From: Planococcus sp. CP5-4_YE
GTDB taxonomy: Bacteria > Bacillota > Bacilli > Bacillales_A > Planococcaceae
Assembly (NCBI RefSeq): GCF_019042655.1
Contig: NZ_JAHPZO010000005.1
Span: 1 to 64,000 of the forward strand
Reading direction: 5' to 3'
DNA length: 64,000 bases
Below are positions 7,943 through 16,457 of the stretch, piece by piece. The notes under the pieces were generated by a model, which searched no databases, was not told where the DNA came from, and saw nothing but the letters and a program-made list of their open reading frames with translations. The stretch's first letter is position 1, and each line of letters opens with the position of its first letter. The position numbers were made by a program, and so were the translations under genes.

Positions 7943-7988
7943 AACTGGTGGGCACGAGATACTGATTTGCGCCGCCGAATGCGCAAAA

Positions 7989-8018
7989 GGGACAAAGCAG
8001 CTGCTTTGTCCTTTTTTT
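7989..8018 (+). terminator. Rho-independent terminator
   Basis: GGACAAAGCAG/CTGCTTTGTCC form a loopless 11-bp palindrome followed by seven T residues. Confidence 0.85.
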
Positions 8019-8109
8019 GGCTCTGCCTGTACACTCTCATTTCGGTCAGCTTTATTTTGTATAGTTCTATAGAGTTCGGCTCGTTACATTGAAAACAGGG
8101 GGAATCTGC

Positions 8110-8646
8110 ATGTACAAAGTATTTTTATACATATTAGTTTTTTCAATATTGGCATTCATTGTATGGGGGAGTTTCTTCTGGATACAGGTGAAAATCACTA
8201 TAAGTTTGATTGCATTGACGTTTTTGCCGGTTATTAGCAAAAAACTCTATAACGACGAGGCGCTATTTCGAAAAGGCAAAGCAGCGATTTATGCTTCACT
8301 GCTTTTGACCGCCTTCATATTGCTCTCGACTATTGGTTCAATGATTATGGGTAACGGTGCAGATTTCGCAGCGTTATGGCTTACCGTTTTTTTGTTCTTG
8401 ATTTTCCTATTTGGATCCGTCGTTTACGGAATTCCCGTTTCATCATTTTCTGATTTGGCGACTTCCGGTGTGAAACGCTATCGCTTTCCGCTCGCGTTCC
8501 TCATCCATATAGGATTCGGCTTATTGTCTTATTTATTTCTCGGCCCGCTCATGTATTTCGCGTTAATCGTGGCTGTAGTGTTTTTCCTGTTCGATGAACT
8601 TTTGCGAAAAAGGGAGACAACGCGTTCGCTCAAGTCTTTGGCCTGA
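8110..8646 (+). CDS. Polytopic membrane protein
   Basis: The 178-residue product has about five hydrophobic segments (roughly 3-20, 24-42, 60-82, 86-108 and 128-160) and a basic C-terminus (RKRETTRSLKSLA). The family is not recognised. ATG 8110 is preferred over an upstream TTG because caggggga lies seven bases before it. The gene converges on the nucleotidyltransferase gene and overlaps its end by 17 bases. Confidence 0.75.
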   Translation: MYKVFLYILVFSILAFIVWGSFFWIQVKITISLIALTFLPVISKKLYNDEALFRKGKAAIYASLLLTAFILLSTIGSMIMGNGADFAALWLTVFLFLIFLFGSVVYGIPVSSFSDLATSGVKRYRFPLAFLIHIGFGLLSYLFLGPLMYFALIVAVVFFLFDELLRKRETTRSLKSLA

Positions 8647-9460
8647 CAAACGCAGCTTTGCGGGCAGCGTCGGAAAGGTCTATATGCGGGAGTTCGTGAT
8701 GGATCAGCCCGAAGATTTCTTCAATGAGCGTTTCCAGTTCTTTGATGGCCTCAGACGGCTCTTGAAAAAACACCGATTCCAGACGGGCCGCACAATTGCC
8801 CGGTTTGATTTCCATTAACGCGAGCGAGTTGCGCTGCCATTTGAATGCCGGATGGGAAATAAATTGGCGATTCAATCCGAATAGCAGCCCCATGATGTTC
8901 GTTTGGACTGAGACGATCACTTTATAGAACATGAGCCAATCCTTCCGATGAACGAGTGCTTTCCGATTGTTCCAACGGCTCCCGAAGTCGCTATAGTGGT
9001 TAATCACTTCTTCCTGTAGTCCTGGAGGATAATGCTCAATCTCTTTCTTTAATTGCTTGACCGTCTTATCGCCATAAAGCGCAATGCCGTGTTGTACGGC
9101 CGCGGCGATGCACTGCAGGTCTGGGTTGACGTCGAATTTTCGGATTACTTGATGGATGGTTTGGCGAATCGTTTCGGTGAGAAAACTGCTGATTTCGAAT
9201 TTCACGCCGTCCACTGTATAGGTTTCCGCCCATTCTTCCTCTTCGTACGGGTGAAACTCCAATAATTTGCCGTCCAATTGATCGATGATTTGTATGCGCT
9301 CTTCTTCTGATGGCGCTTGCTTCCAAAAGAGGAGCAATTCAATATCCGAGAATTCGTCCTGCCAATTCCGTGACACCGATCCCGCGAGCATGACCGCTTC
9401 TATATTAGGGATTTGCGCGTACTTCCCAGCTGCTTGCAACGCTAGTTTTTTAAACTCCAT
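8630..9460 (-). CDS. Nucleotidyltransferase-fold protein
   Basis: The 276-residue product has the polymerase-beta-type nucleotidyltransferase signature: AGSVSRNW with Gly27-Ser28, then Asp39-x-Glu41 in FSDIELLLF, the metal-binding carboxylate pair. A third strand residue lies around VDGVKFEIS (near 86). The C-terminal 150 residues are helical. Relatives are aminoglycoside or streptomycin nucleotidyltransferase-like proteins. The natural substrate is not evident, and resistance should not be assumed. Confidence 0.78.
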   Translation of the reverse strand: MEFKKLALQAAGKYAQIPNIEAVMLAGSVSRNWQDEFSDIELLLFWKQAPSEEERIQIIDQLDGKLLEFHPYEEEEWAETYTVDGVKFEISSFLTETIRQTIHQVIRKFDVNPDLQCIAAAVQHGIALYGDKTVKQLKKEIEHYPPGLQEEVINHYSDFGSRWNNRKALVHRKDWLMFYKVIVSVQTNIMGLLFGLNRQFISHPAFKWQRNSLALMEIKPGNCAARLESVFFQEPSEAIKELETLIEEIFGLIHHELPHIDLSDAARKAAFVRPKT

Positions 9461-9570
9461 TCCATCTCTCCGTTCGTTCCGGCTTTTGTAATTACCCGTG
9501 TTTTATTAGCTTTACTATATATTTTTCTTAGTGTATTGCCCACCCCAATTATTCACTGACCAGAGACAGA

Positions 9571-9608
9571 GAGAGCCAGCCGGAATGCGTGTCCGACTGG
9601 CTCTTTTT
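9571..9608. terminator. Hairpin with T tract downstream of the two-component operon
   Basis: GAGCCAGcCGG and CCGacTGGCTC form a stem with five T residues on the plus-strand side. On the minus strand, where the response regulator gene ends, the following tract is TC-rich only, so termination efficiency there is uncertain. Confidence 0.6.
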
Positions 9609-9612
9609 ACAT

Positions 9613-10290
9613 TTATTCGGCTTCGTTCAACCATTTATAGCCGACGCCCCAAACGGTCAGAAAATGCTTATCGACCGGAAAGCCGGATTGGCGGATTTTC
9701 TCCCGGACGTTGCGGACGTGCGAATCGATCGTGCGCCCTTCCGTTTCCGAGTCATAGCCCCAAATGAGCACAATCAATTGGTCTCGCGAAAATACTTTGC
9801 CGGGGTTTTTCACTAATTGCCCGACCATGAAGAATTCTTTCGGCGTCAGTTTGATCGACGTGCCCAAATAGCTCAGCTCAAAGCGCTCTTCGTCCCACTT
9901 CAAGCCGCCCACTTCAATGATGTTTTTCGGCGCCTGCCGCCTGAGCAGCGCTTCGATGCGGGCGAGCAATTCTTCTTCATTGAACGGCTTGGTGATGTAA
10001 TCATCCGCGCCGAGCTTGAGCCCTTTGACGATGTCTTCTTGCTGCTCGCGCGCCGTCAGCATGATAATCGGCACATCGGAAAAGCTGCGGATTTTCGCAC
10101 ACAGCTCAAAGCCGCTCATTTCGGGCATCATGATGTCGAGCAGGACGATATCGAACGCCTGCGTTTCCAAATAGCGCAGCGCTTCCCTTGCGCCTTGTGC
10201 TTTTGTGCATTGGTACTGATGGGGCGTTAAATACAAGGACAGTAAATCGAGCATGCGCTGCTCGTCGTCGATCAATAAGATTTTATGCAC
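9613..10290 (-). CDS. OmpR/PhoB-family response regulator
   Basis: The 225-residue protein has a receiver domain (acidic pair Asp8-Asp9, phospho-acceptor Asp52 in LLDIMMPEMSG, Thr-Ala at MLTARE, Lys at DYITKPF) and a C-terminal winged helix (from about 130) with the recognition-helix pattern EGRTIDSHVRNVREKIR. It acts as a DNA-binding regulator phosphorylated by the kinase encoded just upstream, whose end overlaps this start by eight bases. The regulon cannot be deduced from the sequence. Confidence 0.92.
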   Translation of the reverse strand: MHKILLIDDEQRMLDLLSLYLTPHQYQCTKAQGAREALRYLETQAFDIVLLDIMMPEMSGFELCAKIRSFSDVPIIMLTAREQQEDIVKGLKLGADDYITKPFNEEELLARIEALLRRQAPKNIIEVGGLKWDEERFELSYLGTSIKLTPKEFFMVGQLVKNPGKVFSRDQLIVLIWGYDSETEGRTIDSHVRNVREKIRQSGFPVDKHFLTVWGVGYKWLNEAE

Positions 10291-11671
10291 GCCCGTCCCC
10301 CCTTTTCAAAGTAATCGTCACGGTTGTTCCGGTGTTTGGCGCAGAGTCGATATGGATTTGCCCGCCGTGCGATTCGACCAATTCCTTGGCGATCGCGAGC
10401 CCCAGCCCGCTGCCGCCGTACTGCCTCGACCTGGATTTGTCGACGCGGTACAGGCGGTCAAAGACGAACGGCAAGTCTTCTTGCGGGATGCCTTCGCCCG
10501 CGTCGGTCACGGTAATAGTAATCGATTTGTCGTCTTGTCGCCCTTGCAAAGTGACTTGGCTTCCAGCTTCGGAATGCTTGCGCGCATTATCGAGGATATT
10601 GAGCAAGACTTGCTGGAAACGCGCCGGGTCGATCCATGCGGTGATTTCCGGTTCGCAGTCGACCGATATCATGATGTTCTTTTCATTGAACGCCGGGCGC
10701 ACGAGCGCAGCGACCGAATGGCACAAAGCATCGATCGGCTCCTGTTCTTTCTGGATCGAGAACTGGTTGTGGTCGAGCTGTGCCAGTTCGAATAATTGCT
10801 TGATAAGCTTCGTCAAATGGCTAGTTTCCTCGCGGATGATCGCGAGGTACGCTTCCCGCTCTTGTTCCGTCAGCCCAGGCCGGCTTGCGATATCGGCGTA
10901 GCCTTTCATATAGGTGAGCGGCGTGCGCAGTTCGTGTGAGATGCTCGCGAGAAAATCGTTGCGTTCTTGCTTTAGCCGGTCCAAGTCATCGGATAGATGG
11001 GTGATGGCGTTGGCCAGTTCGCCCAGTTCGTCATTGCGTTCGATGTGGAGCGCCACTTCGCCTTGGCCTTTACCGAGTTGCTCGGTCGCTTCTTTCATGC
11101 GGATGAGCGGCAACGTAATAAAGCGCGACAACAGGAAAATGGTGATGACCGTCAATAACACTGAGATCAAGCCGCCGAGAAGAAATTGGTTTCTCATGCG
11201 CTCGACCATTTCCTTGATGTGATTCGTTTCCGCAAACATGAAGACATGGCCCCGATGCTCGCCGCCGATGGTGATTGGGCTGTCGGTCGCGATAAAGCGC
11301 TCGTCTTGCCAATTGTCTTCGAGGATTTCGCCTTGTTCCGAAACTTGTTCGATATCGGTATGGCCGAGCACCTCGAGCATCTGCGGCTCGATACGGTCGG
11401 AATGGGCCAATTCATTGCCGGCTTCATCCGTAATGATGACAACAAAATCCGAAGAAGATTCCATCATCGCGACGTGGGACAAAGTCGATTCGTCGAAACT
11501 GTCTTCGAGCACTTCGCTATGGGTGTTGCCCCGTGCGAGCAAGTTTGACATCACTTCATCGACGCGTTCGTTGACATAGGTGATGTAAAGTGTCGAAAAC
11601 AAGAATAATTCAATGCCCACGATGAAGACGAAAAACAATAAGCCGATTTTTAATGCCAGTCGATTGAACAT
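10283..11671 (-). CDS. Membrane sensor histidine kinase
   Basis: The 462-residue kinase has two membrane segments (about 8-30 and 162-184) framing an extracellular sensor domain of about 130 residues that is rich in acidic residues. After that come a HAMP region (ITLPLIRMKEATEQLG), a HisKA box SISHELRTPLTYMKGY around residue 245, and an ATPase domain with N box (NILDNARKH), G1 (DAGEGIP), F box and G2 (GGSGLGLAI). It overlaps and presumably signals to the response regulator gene downstream. The stimulus is unknown. Confidence 0.92.
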   Translation of the reverse strand: MFNRLALKIGLLFFVFIVGIELFLFSTLYITYVNERVDEVMSNLLARGNTHSEVLEDSFDESTLSHVAMMESSSDFVVIITDEAGNELAHSDRIEPQMLEVLGHTDIEQVSEQGEILEDNWQDERFIATDSPITIGGEHRGHVFMFAETNHIKEMVERMRNQFLLGGLISVLLTVITIFLLSRFITLPLIRMKEATEQLGKGQGEVALHIERNDELGELANAITHLSDDLDRLKQERNDFLASISHELRTPLTYMKGYADIASRPGLTEQEREAYLAIIREETSHLTKLIKQLFELAQLDHNQFSIQKEQEPIDALCHSVAALVRPAFNEKNIMISVDCEPEITAWIDPARFQQVLLNILDNARKHSEAGSQVTLQGRQDDKSITITVTDAGEGIPQEDLPFVFDRLYRVDKSRSRQYGGSGLGLAIAKELVESHGGQIHIDSAPNTGTTVTITLKRGDGRA

Positions 11672-12237
11672 ATACTCCCTCTTTCAGCGCATCAGTCTGA
11701 ATCTCATCAGGCTTGCGCTTTCATCTTATGCTTAACTTCGAGCTGCGTTTTCCTTTTCCTGCCCCCTAGATAGAGACAAGGCTGTGTCTACTGTCTAGTG
11801 TAACGGATAAGTTTCGAGTTTTTGTGCATATCCGGGGAAAACTGTTTGCTTCTGTCATGGAAAACTTAATTAATTTCAAGAAAGATAAATTGTCACCGTT
11901 CCTGCACACATTATGCAGAACTTCGGGGTAGCTTATCCATAAGGGCATGATGAAGTCTTTAAACTGTGGGGGTCTGCATTGCGGTACTCTATTGTCTCGA
12001 AAGCCAAAAATGTAATCTGCTCGTCTTATATAAGTTGAATTACCATTTTGTAGATTCCATCGTAATCGTTATTCCGCAAAACAGATAAAAAGCTCGGCTC
12101 AACTCTCGTGCTGAACTAATTTAGGTACGTGTCCGAATGGATTTCAGCACTTCGTTGAAACGGAGTTGGAAAGTTACTTCCGTTGCTACTCCCCCAAGGA
12201 AACTGAGCTGTTTTGCTTCATATCTGTTGGGTAAGTC
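11672..12237. other. Intergenic stretch without a supported gene
   Basis: About 565 bases upstream of the kinase gene. No reading frame has a ribosome binding site. It contains short inverted pieces such as GGCTCAACTCTCGTGCTGAAC around 12095-12115, similar to fragments in the copy A and D repeats, and may be decayed repeat material. Confidence 0.4.
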
Positions 12238-12364
12238 AGATGAAAAAGCGAAAGGCGGCGACTCCTGCGGGAATAGCATGAGTCTTGAGACCCCGCAGGA
12301 AGCGCAGCGATCGAGGAGGCTCAAGCCATGCCCGCGGAAAGCGTCCGCCTGCAGCGATTTCATC
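12238..12364. repeat. Palindromic intergenic repeat, copy B
   Basis: About 127 bases, nearly identical to 23557-23684. It starts AGATGAAAAAGCG and ends CAGCGATTTCATC. Inside are TCTTGAGACCCCGCAGG and GGAGGCTCAAGCCATGCCCG, which fold into nested hairpins. It has no protein of its own. It lies between a two-component operon and the YdhK-like gene. Confidence 0.8.
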
Positions 12365-12447
12365 ACTTTCTCTAAGTTTATAGTTCAACTTATATAATAT
12401 TTAATTTAATTCCAAGAAGTATACAACTAAGAAAAGAGGGGTAGAAG

Positions 12448-13080
12448 ATGGTTAAAGAGAAGATGATGATGGGTGCGCTGTCGATTGTGGCTGGTTTGGC
12501 GCTATCGGCGTGCAATGCAGATCCGTCGCCGGCTGACGCGCCGGTGGACATGGACGAGCAGATGGATGATCACACGGGAGAGAACTCCGGTGACATGAAC
12601 GACCAAATGGACGAGAATATGGACGACGGAGACGGCCATATGATGGACCATTCCGGCTCCGGAGAAGTTCCGGATGATTTACAGGAAGCACAAAACCCTG
12701 AATACGCTGTCGGCACACAAGCAATCATCACGACCGATCACATGAACGGAATGAAAGATGCCGAAGCGACCATTGTTGAAGCTTACGACACCACGGTTTA
12801 TGCGGTGAGTTACACGCCTGCTGGCGGCGGTGAACCGGTTGAGAACCATAAATGGGTCATTCACGAGGAATTGGAGAATGCCGAAGATGCCCCATTCGAG
12901 GAAGGCGATGAAGTCGTGCTGAATGCCGACCATATGCAAGGCATGGACGGCGTGACCGCGACAGTTGATTCTGCAGAACAGATGACCGTCTATATGATTG
13001 ACTTCAATGCGACTGACAGCGGAGAGAAAGTGACCAACCACAAATGGGTCACAGAAGATGAATTAGCGCCTGTGGAGTAA
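12448..13080 (+). CDS. ydhK: YdhK-like lipoprotein with duplicated DUF1541
   Basis: A signal peptide with lipobox ALSAC (Cys22) leads to a linker very rich in Asp, Met and His (DDGDGHMMDHSG), then two tandem copies of a domain of about 55 residues (from 88 and 148). The copies share DHMNGMKDAEATIVEA / DHMQGMDGVTATVDSA and NHKWVI / NHKWVT. This is the DUF1541 architecture of B. subtilis YdhK. The Met/His-rich linker suggests metal binding outside the membrane. It is followed after 32 bases by a DUF305 gene, a combination often found near copper resistance genes. Confidence 0.85.
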   Translation: MVKEKMMMGALSIVAGLALSACNADPSPADAPVDMDEQMDDHTGENSGDMNDQMDENMDDGDGHMMDHSGSGEVPDDLQEAQNPEYAVGTQAIITTDHMNGMKDAEATIVEAYDTTVYAVSYTPAGGGEPVENHKWVIHEELENAEDAPFEEGDEVVLNADHMQGMDGVTATVDSAEQMTVYMIDFNATDSGEKVTNHKWVTEDELAPVE

Positions 13081-13112
13081 AACCCAACAAAAAATTCATA
13101 AAGGAGAGAGAG

Positions 13113-13568
13113 ATGATGAACAAGTACTTAAAATTCGGCATAATGATCGGAACTTCTACTTTCATTATGTATTGGCTGATGTATTTGAATGTGTTCCAGC
13201 TCGACCATATTTTCTACAGTGAAACGCGTTTGTATATGGCGCTCATCATGGGCTCTGTCATGGCGATCGTCATGATGCTGTTCATGTGGCCGATGTACAA
13301 GAACAAGAAAGCGAATGCCGGAATCCTTGCCGGAAGCGCGCTGATTTTCGCCTTATCGCTTTATCTCGTGCGCAGCCAAGTGCTCATTGAAGATACTGGC
13401 TGGATGAAAGCGATGATTCCCCACCATTCAATCGCGATTTTGACGAGTGAACGCGCGAACATTTCGGACCCTCGCGTGAGACAGCTGGCAGATGAAATCA
13501 TTGAAGCCCAGCGCAGGGAAATTGACGAGATGAAGCAATTAATCGAAGACTTGGAGAATGAAGAATAA
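13113..13568 (+). CDS. DUF305 membrane protein
   Basis: The 151-residue product has three hydrophobic segments in its first 90 residues (with EHIFY- and acid-poor loops between) and a C-terminal DUF305-type helix hairpin: WMKAMIPHHSIAILTSERA near 102-120 and LADEIIEAQRREIDEMKQL. The conserved MxPHHxxAI pattern suggests metal binding by the paired histidines. The start is one of two adjacent ATGs after aaaggagagagag. It forms an operon with the YdhK-like gene and is closed by a terminator. Confidence 0.85.
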   Translation: MMNKYLKFGIMIGTSTFIMYWLMYLNVFQLDHIFYSETRLYMALIMGSVMAIVMMLFMWPMYKNKKANAGILAGSALIFALSLYLVRSQVLIEDTGWMKAMIPHHSIAILTSERANISDPRVRQLADEIIEAQRREIDEMKQLIEDLENEE

Positions 13569-13700
13569 GCATCCAATGTCACAAAAGAAAGACTTGCCGG
13601 ATTTTCGTAATCCGTTCAGTTGAGAGACGCAAAATAGTTAAATGACATAATAATTCACAACAATTTCAGCATCAAATATACACCATTTTACAACACATAA

Positions 13701-13757
13701 AAGCACCCCATTTCGCAAGGGTTTCAAAACCTTCTTTGCGATTCGGAGTGCTTTTTT
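13701..13757 (+). terminator. Rho-independent terminator
   Basis: AAGCAC...CGCAAGG and its complement form a long interrupted stem ending GTGCTTTTTTC. It ends the YdhK/DUF305 operon. Confidence 0.8.
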
Positions 13758-13818
13758 CTTCACATTTTCTTGCCTCAATCGGCTCAAATTAAAAATTCAC
13801 TTCTTGTAACATAAGCAG

Positions 13819-14163
13819 TTATTTACTAATAATCTCTATATAATCTGCTTTCGCTTGTGCTGGAAAAGACTCAGCTACTGTTCCGCCTACCCAAACTCTT
13901 ACTTTTTGTCCTTTTCTGAACTGAAAAAAATTATACTTGCTAACCCAAATCGCTTCTACATTAACAAGATTTAAAGCTTCTTTTTCATTAATATTTTTAG
14001 ATTGTTCTTCAGTTATACCCTCAATGACTAAGATTCTATTAAAATCTGCTTCTACAACATAACCCTCAATATAAGGTTCGCTTTTAGGAGAGGTATTATC
14101 AAAGAAGAAGAAGAAAATAAATACAAGTAGTACCCCACCAATTAGAATAATTAACTTTTTCAT
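13819..14163 (-). CDS. DUF3221-like membrane-anchored protein
   Basis: The 114-residue product has an N-terminal membrane anchor (residues 3-22) without a lipobox cysteine and a small beta-rich domain (YIEGYVVEADFNRILVIEG ... GQKVRVWVGGTVAESFP) that matches the DUF3221 pattern. Its base composition is clearly AT-richer than the neighbours on both sides, which hints at separate acquisition. It lies 21 bases downstream of the MFS transporter and could be the last gene of that T-box-controlled transcript. Confidence 0.7.
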   Translation of the reverse strand: MKKLIILIGGVLLVFIFFFFFDNTSPKSEPYIEGYVVEADFNRILVIEGITEEQSKNINEKEALNLVNVEAIWVSKYNFFQFRKGQKVRVWVGGTVAESFPAQAKADYIEIISK

Positions 14164-14184
14164 ATTTTACTTCTTCCTTTCTTT

Positions 14185-15453
14185 TTAAGTAGATGGTCTT
14201 TCACCTTCCCATGCAACTTCAGCTGCGCCGCTTGTTTTGGATTGTTTGAAACTCACTGCCAATAGCAGCAACGAGATCCCGAACATGACAGCGGTCGAAG
14301 CGATGACGACCGGCTGAACTGTCACAATTTCTGACGCAAGCCCAATGATTGCGGTCGTGATGATGATAAGCAGCGCTTCAAGCAGACTATAGACGCTGAC
14401 AGTCCTGCCCATGACTTCGACAGGAATATTGTTTTGCGTGAAGGTATGAAATCCCGTATTCGCGAAAGCGAGCGAGAACGCCAAAATGAAAAATCCGATG
14501 GCTGCCACGGCAAATGAACTCGAGAACGCATAGAGGAGATAGCCGAGCGACACCATCACCGACCCACCGCCGATCAATGCAGCGATACCTAATTTTTTCG
14601 TAAACACGGTGTTGACGATTGCCCCGGCAATGATTCCAGCCCCAGCAATACTCACGAGAAATCCATATTCGCCGTCTGTCAGGCCGAGCACCCGTTTCGA
14701 GAATGTCGCTTCCTGCGAATCGATCGCTGTGGCCATAACCGTCATGCAACTGAACAGAAAGAAGACCGTCATGATGAGAACGTAGCGTTTGCTGAAGGCG
14801 ATGACGATTCTCCAGTCAGCGCGGATTATTTCCCAGGACATACGCGTAGGAAATTCTGTGGCGGCTGCTTTTTGTTCGAGCTTCGGCATGGCTCTCAAAA
14901 TGAGCGCAGAGATGAGGAGAGCAACTGCATTCAAGTAAATGGCTGTCACGGGCGTTCCCATCATGAACAAAACGCCTGCGACTGCCGGGCCAATCAGAAA
15001 GGCGCCCGAGTCGATCAGGCTGCGGAATGCATTGAAGCGTTGGCGGTTTTTCACTGGAATTAGCTTGGTAATGTAGCTCATCGAGGCTGGCTCGAACATC
15101 GATCCCGCCATATTGATGAGGAGCACGAATGCATAAATTAGCCACAAGGAAGAAGCAAACGGCAAACAAGTGATGAGCAAGGCGCGAAGCACATCGAGCA
15201 CGATCATCAAATTGCGTTGATTCGTCCGGTCGATGACACTGCCTGCCCAAAAGTTCGTCAATAATGTCGCAGCTGGCTTGACAATGTATAGCCCTGCGAC
15301 TGCAAGCGCCGAGCCGGTCATGTCGAGCACAATCAAGTTCAAGGCAATCAAATAGACCCATCCACCGAAGTTGGCGATGCCAATTCCCGTCAATAACATG
15401 GCTACTTCCCGCCACTCATTGTCTTTCCCTATCTTCTTCATCTCCCCCACCAC
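14185..15453 (-). CDS. MFS transporter under T-box control
   Basis: The 422-residue protein has about 12 membrane segments with MFS features: a loop 2-3 motif (NFWAGSVIDRTNQRNLM near 67-83) and a second half beginning near residue 215. It resembles the MFS_3/enterobactin-exporter-like group. The start is uncertain: GTG 15453 and ATG 15441 both stand close to a GGTGGGGGAG tract. A T-box leader and terminator end within 20 bases of the start. T-box control implies that uncharged tRNA induces it, so an amino acid or a related compound is the likely cargo, inferred from the leader only. Confidence 0.82.
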   Translation of the reverse strand: MVGEMKKIGKDNEWREVAMLLTGIGIANFGGWVYLIALNLIVLDMTGSALAVAGLYIVKPAATLLTNFWAGSVIDRTNQRNLMIVLDVLRALLITCLPFASSLWLIYAFVLLINMAGSMFEPASMSYITKLIPVKNRQRFNAFRSLIDSGAFLIGPAVAGVLFMMGTPVTAIYLNAVALLISALILRAMPKLEQKAAATEFPTRMSWEIIRADWRIVIAFSKRYVLIMTVFFLFSCMTVMATAIDSQEATFSKRVLGLTDGEYGFLVSIAGAGIIAGAIVNTVFTKKLGIAALIGGGSVMVSLGYLLYAFSSSFAVAAIGFFILAFSLAFANTGFHTFTQNNIPVEVMGRTVSVYSLLEALLIIITTAIIGLASEIVTVQPVVIASTAVMFGISLLLLAVSFKQSKTSGAAEVAWEGERPST

Positions 15454-15473
15454 TTCCCGCTTCTTTTAGGCAA

Positions 15474-15510
15474 AGAAAAAATCCCGCCCCCAAGACAATT
15501 GTCTTGGGGG
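15474..15510 (-). terminator. T-box-associated terminator
   Basis: CCCCCAAGAC/GTCTTGGGGG form a 10-bp stem with a four-base loop, followed by GCGGGATTTTTTC on the minus strand. It competes with the antiterminator that contains the T-box sequence. Confidence 0.9.
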
Positions 15511-15765
15511 ACGAGATTCCGGTCGTGGTGCCACCCCTGTTCGCCCATATGTCGCCATATGCGCCTCATTCGGTACATTAGATCTATACCTGAGCTCTGT
15601 AACGGGAGCGGACGCCGCATCATTCCCCTTTGGTTCCGATGCGGTGCTCAGAGGCTTGTTTCACTCGCATCCTTTTGCCCCGTTCCACCACCCCGGAGCT
15701 CTCTAGAAAAAGGAATTGCCAGCTACTGTTCTCTTCATCGCACTGAATTTTGATTTTCACTAGAT
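15474..15765 (-). promoter_or_regulatory. T-box riboswitch leader
   Basis: On the minus strand the leader shows the stem I features AACAGTAGCT and AGAGAGCTCCGGGGTGG, the CTGAGC block, and the conserved T-box AGGGGTGGCACCACG (15538-15524). A strong terminator at 15510-15474 follows. The candidate specifier region is GTGAAACAAGCC: read after GAA it gives ACA (Thr), shifted by one it gives AAC (Asn). The UGGC of the T-box would pair with a tRNA end carrying discriminator G, which fits Asn better than Thr. The gene directly downstream is the MFS transporter. Confidence 0.85.
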
Positions 15766-15820
15766 TACCATGAGCGAGAAGGATTGGTATATAACAAGTT
15801 TCTGCCCGTTTCATTAATAT

Positions 15821-16111
15821 TCATTCAACTGTGACCCTTGAGGCAAGAAAATATGGAATATCCGGTGTCGTGTCGAATGGCGTGACTTTGACGCGATCGC
15901 CTTCTTCAAGCTCCTCGAACGAGCTTGCAGCACCGATGAATTCGGTATGGTCGGTAAGGAAAATCTCTTGAATGGGTTCTTGCCGTGCATCATCGCTTTG
16001 GACGTCCAGCATAAAACTCGCCTCTGTCTTTTCCGCCACGGTGCCGTGTAAACTTCCGCAACCTGTCATTAAAATCGATGAAATGATCAATAAGCCAAGC
16101 AGCTTTTTAAT
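15821..16111 (-). CDS. Small lipoprotein, probable ATT start
   Basis: The mature part of about 75 residues is beta-rich (SFMLDVQSDDARQ ... FLTDHTEFIG ... GDRVKVTPFD) and recalls DUF3221/OB-like lipoproteins. A lipobox LMTGC is present. The best ribosome binding site (GGGAGTGGG) lies five bases before ATT 16111, giving (M)KKLLGLLIISSILMTGC, an ideal lipoprotein signal length. The upstream GTG 16120 and ATG 16126 stand inside or before that site. A non-AUG start is therefore proposed. If it is wrong, the protein has five more residues. The gene lies just upstream of the T-box leader. Confidence 0.65.
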   Translation of the reverse strand: MKKLLGLLIISSILMTGCGSLHGTVAEKTEASFMLDVQSDDARQEPIQEIFLTDHTEFIGAASSFEELEEGDRVKVTPFDTTPDIPYFLASRVTVE

Positions 16112-16148
16112 TGTTCCCACTCCCATCCCCGAAAAATTTATACACTTT

Positions 16149-16250
16149 TCACTCTTTAAAGCTATCCATCGTTTTTTTAATCGCTTTCATTACGAAATAC
16201 ACTAACGCAATGGTGACAATCAGCATGACGAGCATGGAAACCGGACCCAT
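16149..16250 (-). CDS. Single-span membrane peptide, 33 residues
   Basis: ATG 16250 follows aaaggggg with a suitable gap. The product is MGPVSMLVMLIVTIALVYF followed by the basic tail VMKAIKKTMDSFKE: one membrane helix with a positively charged amphipathic end. Small peptides of this shape often regulate or assemble with membrane complexes. No partner is identified; the next gene downstream is the small lipoprotein. Confidence 0.6.
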   Translation of the reverse strand: MGPVSMLVMLIVTIALVYFVMKAIKKTMDSFKE

Positions 16251-16457
16251 GATTTAGCCCCCTTTAATTCATTGCAATTAATATGGTTTTTATGGAAAAT
16301 ATTGATAAATAAATATTATCATACATATTTGTGGCAGGACATAGTTAATCTTAAGTAATTAGGGCAAAAGCGACTAGGATTTATGTAACTTTTTGGAACA
16401 AAGCTCGTATAGTTCATTAGAGTTAACTTCGAAATGATAATTGGAGGAGGAACTAGT

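Noticed and set aside
8630-9460. Aminoglycoside resistance gene
   Set aside because: The fold signature is present, but nothing identifies an antibiotic substrate; only the general family is claimed.
12121-12397. Reading frames on both strands across repeat copy B
   Set aside because: Same repeat-derived peptides appear at copy C; no translation signals.
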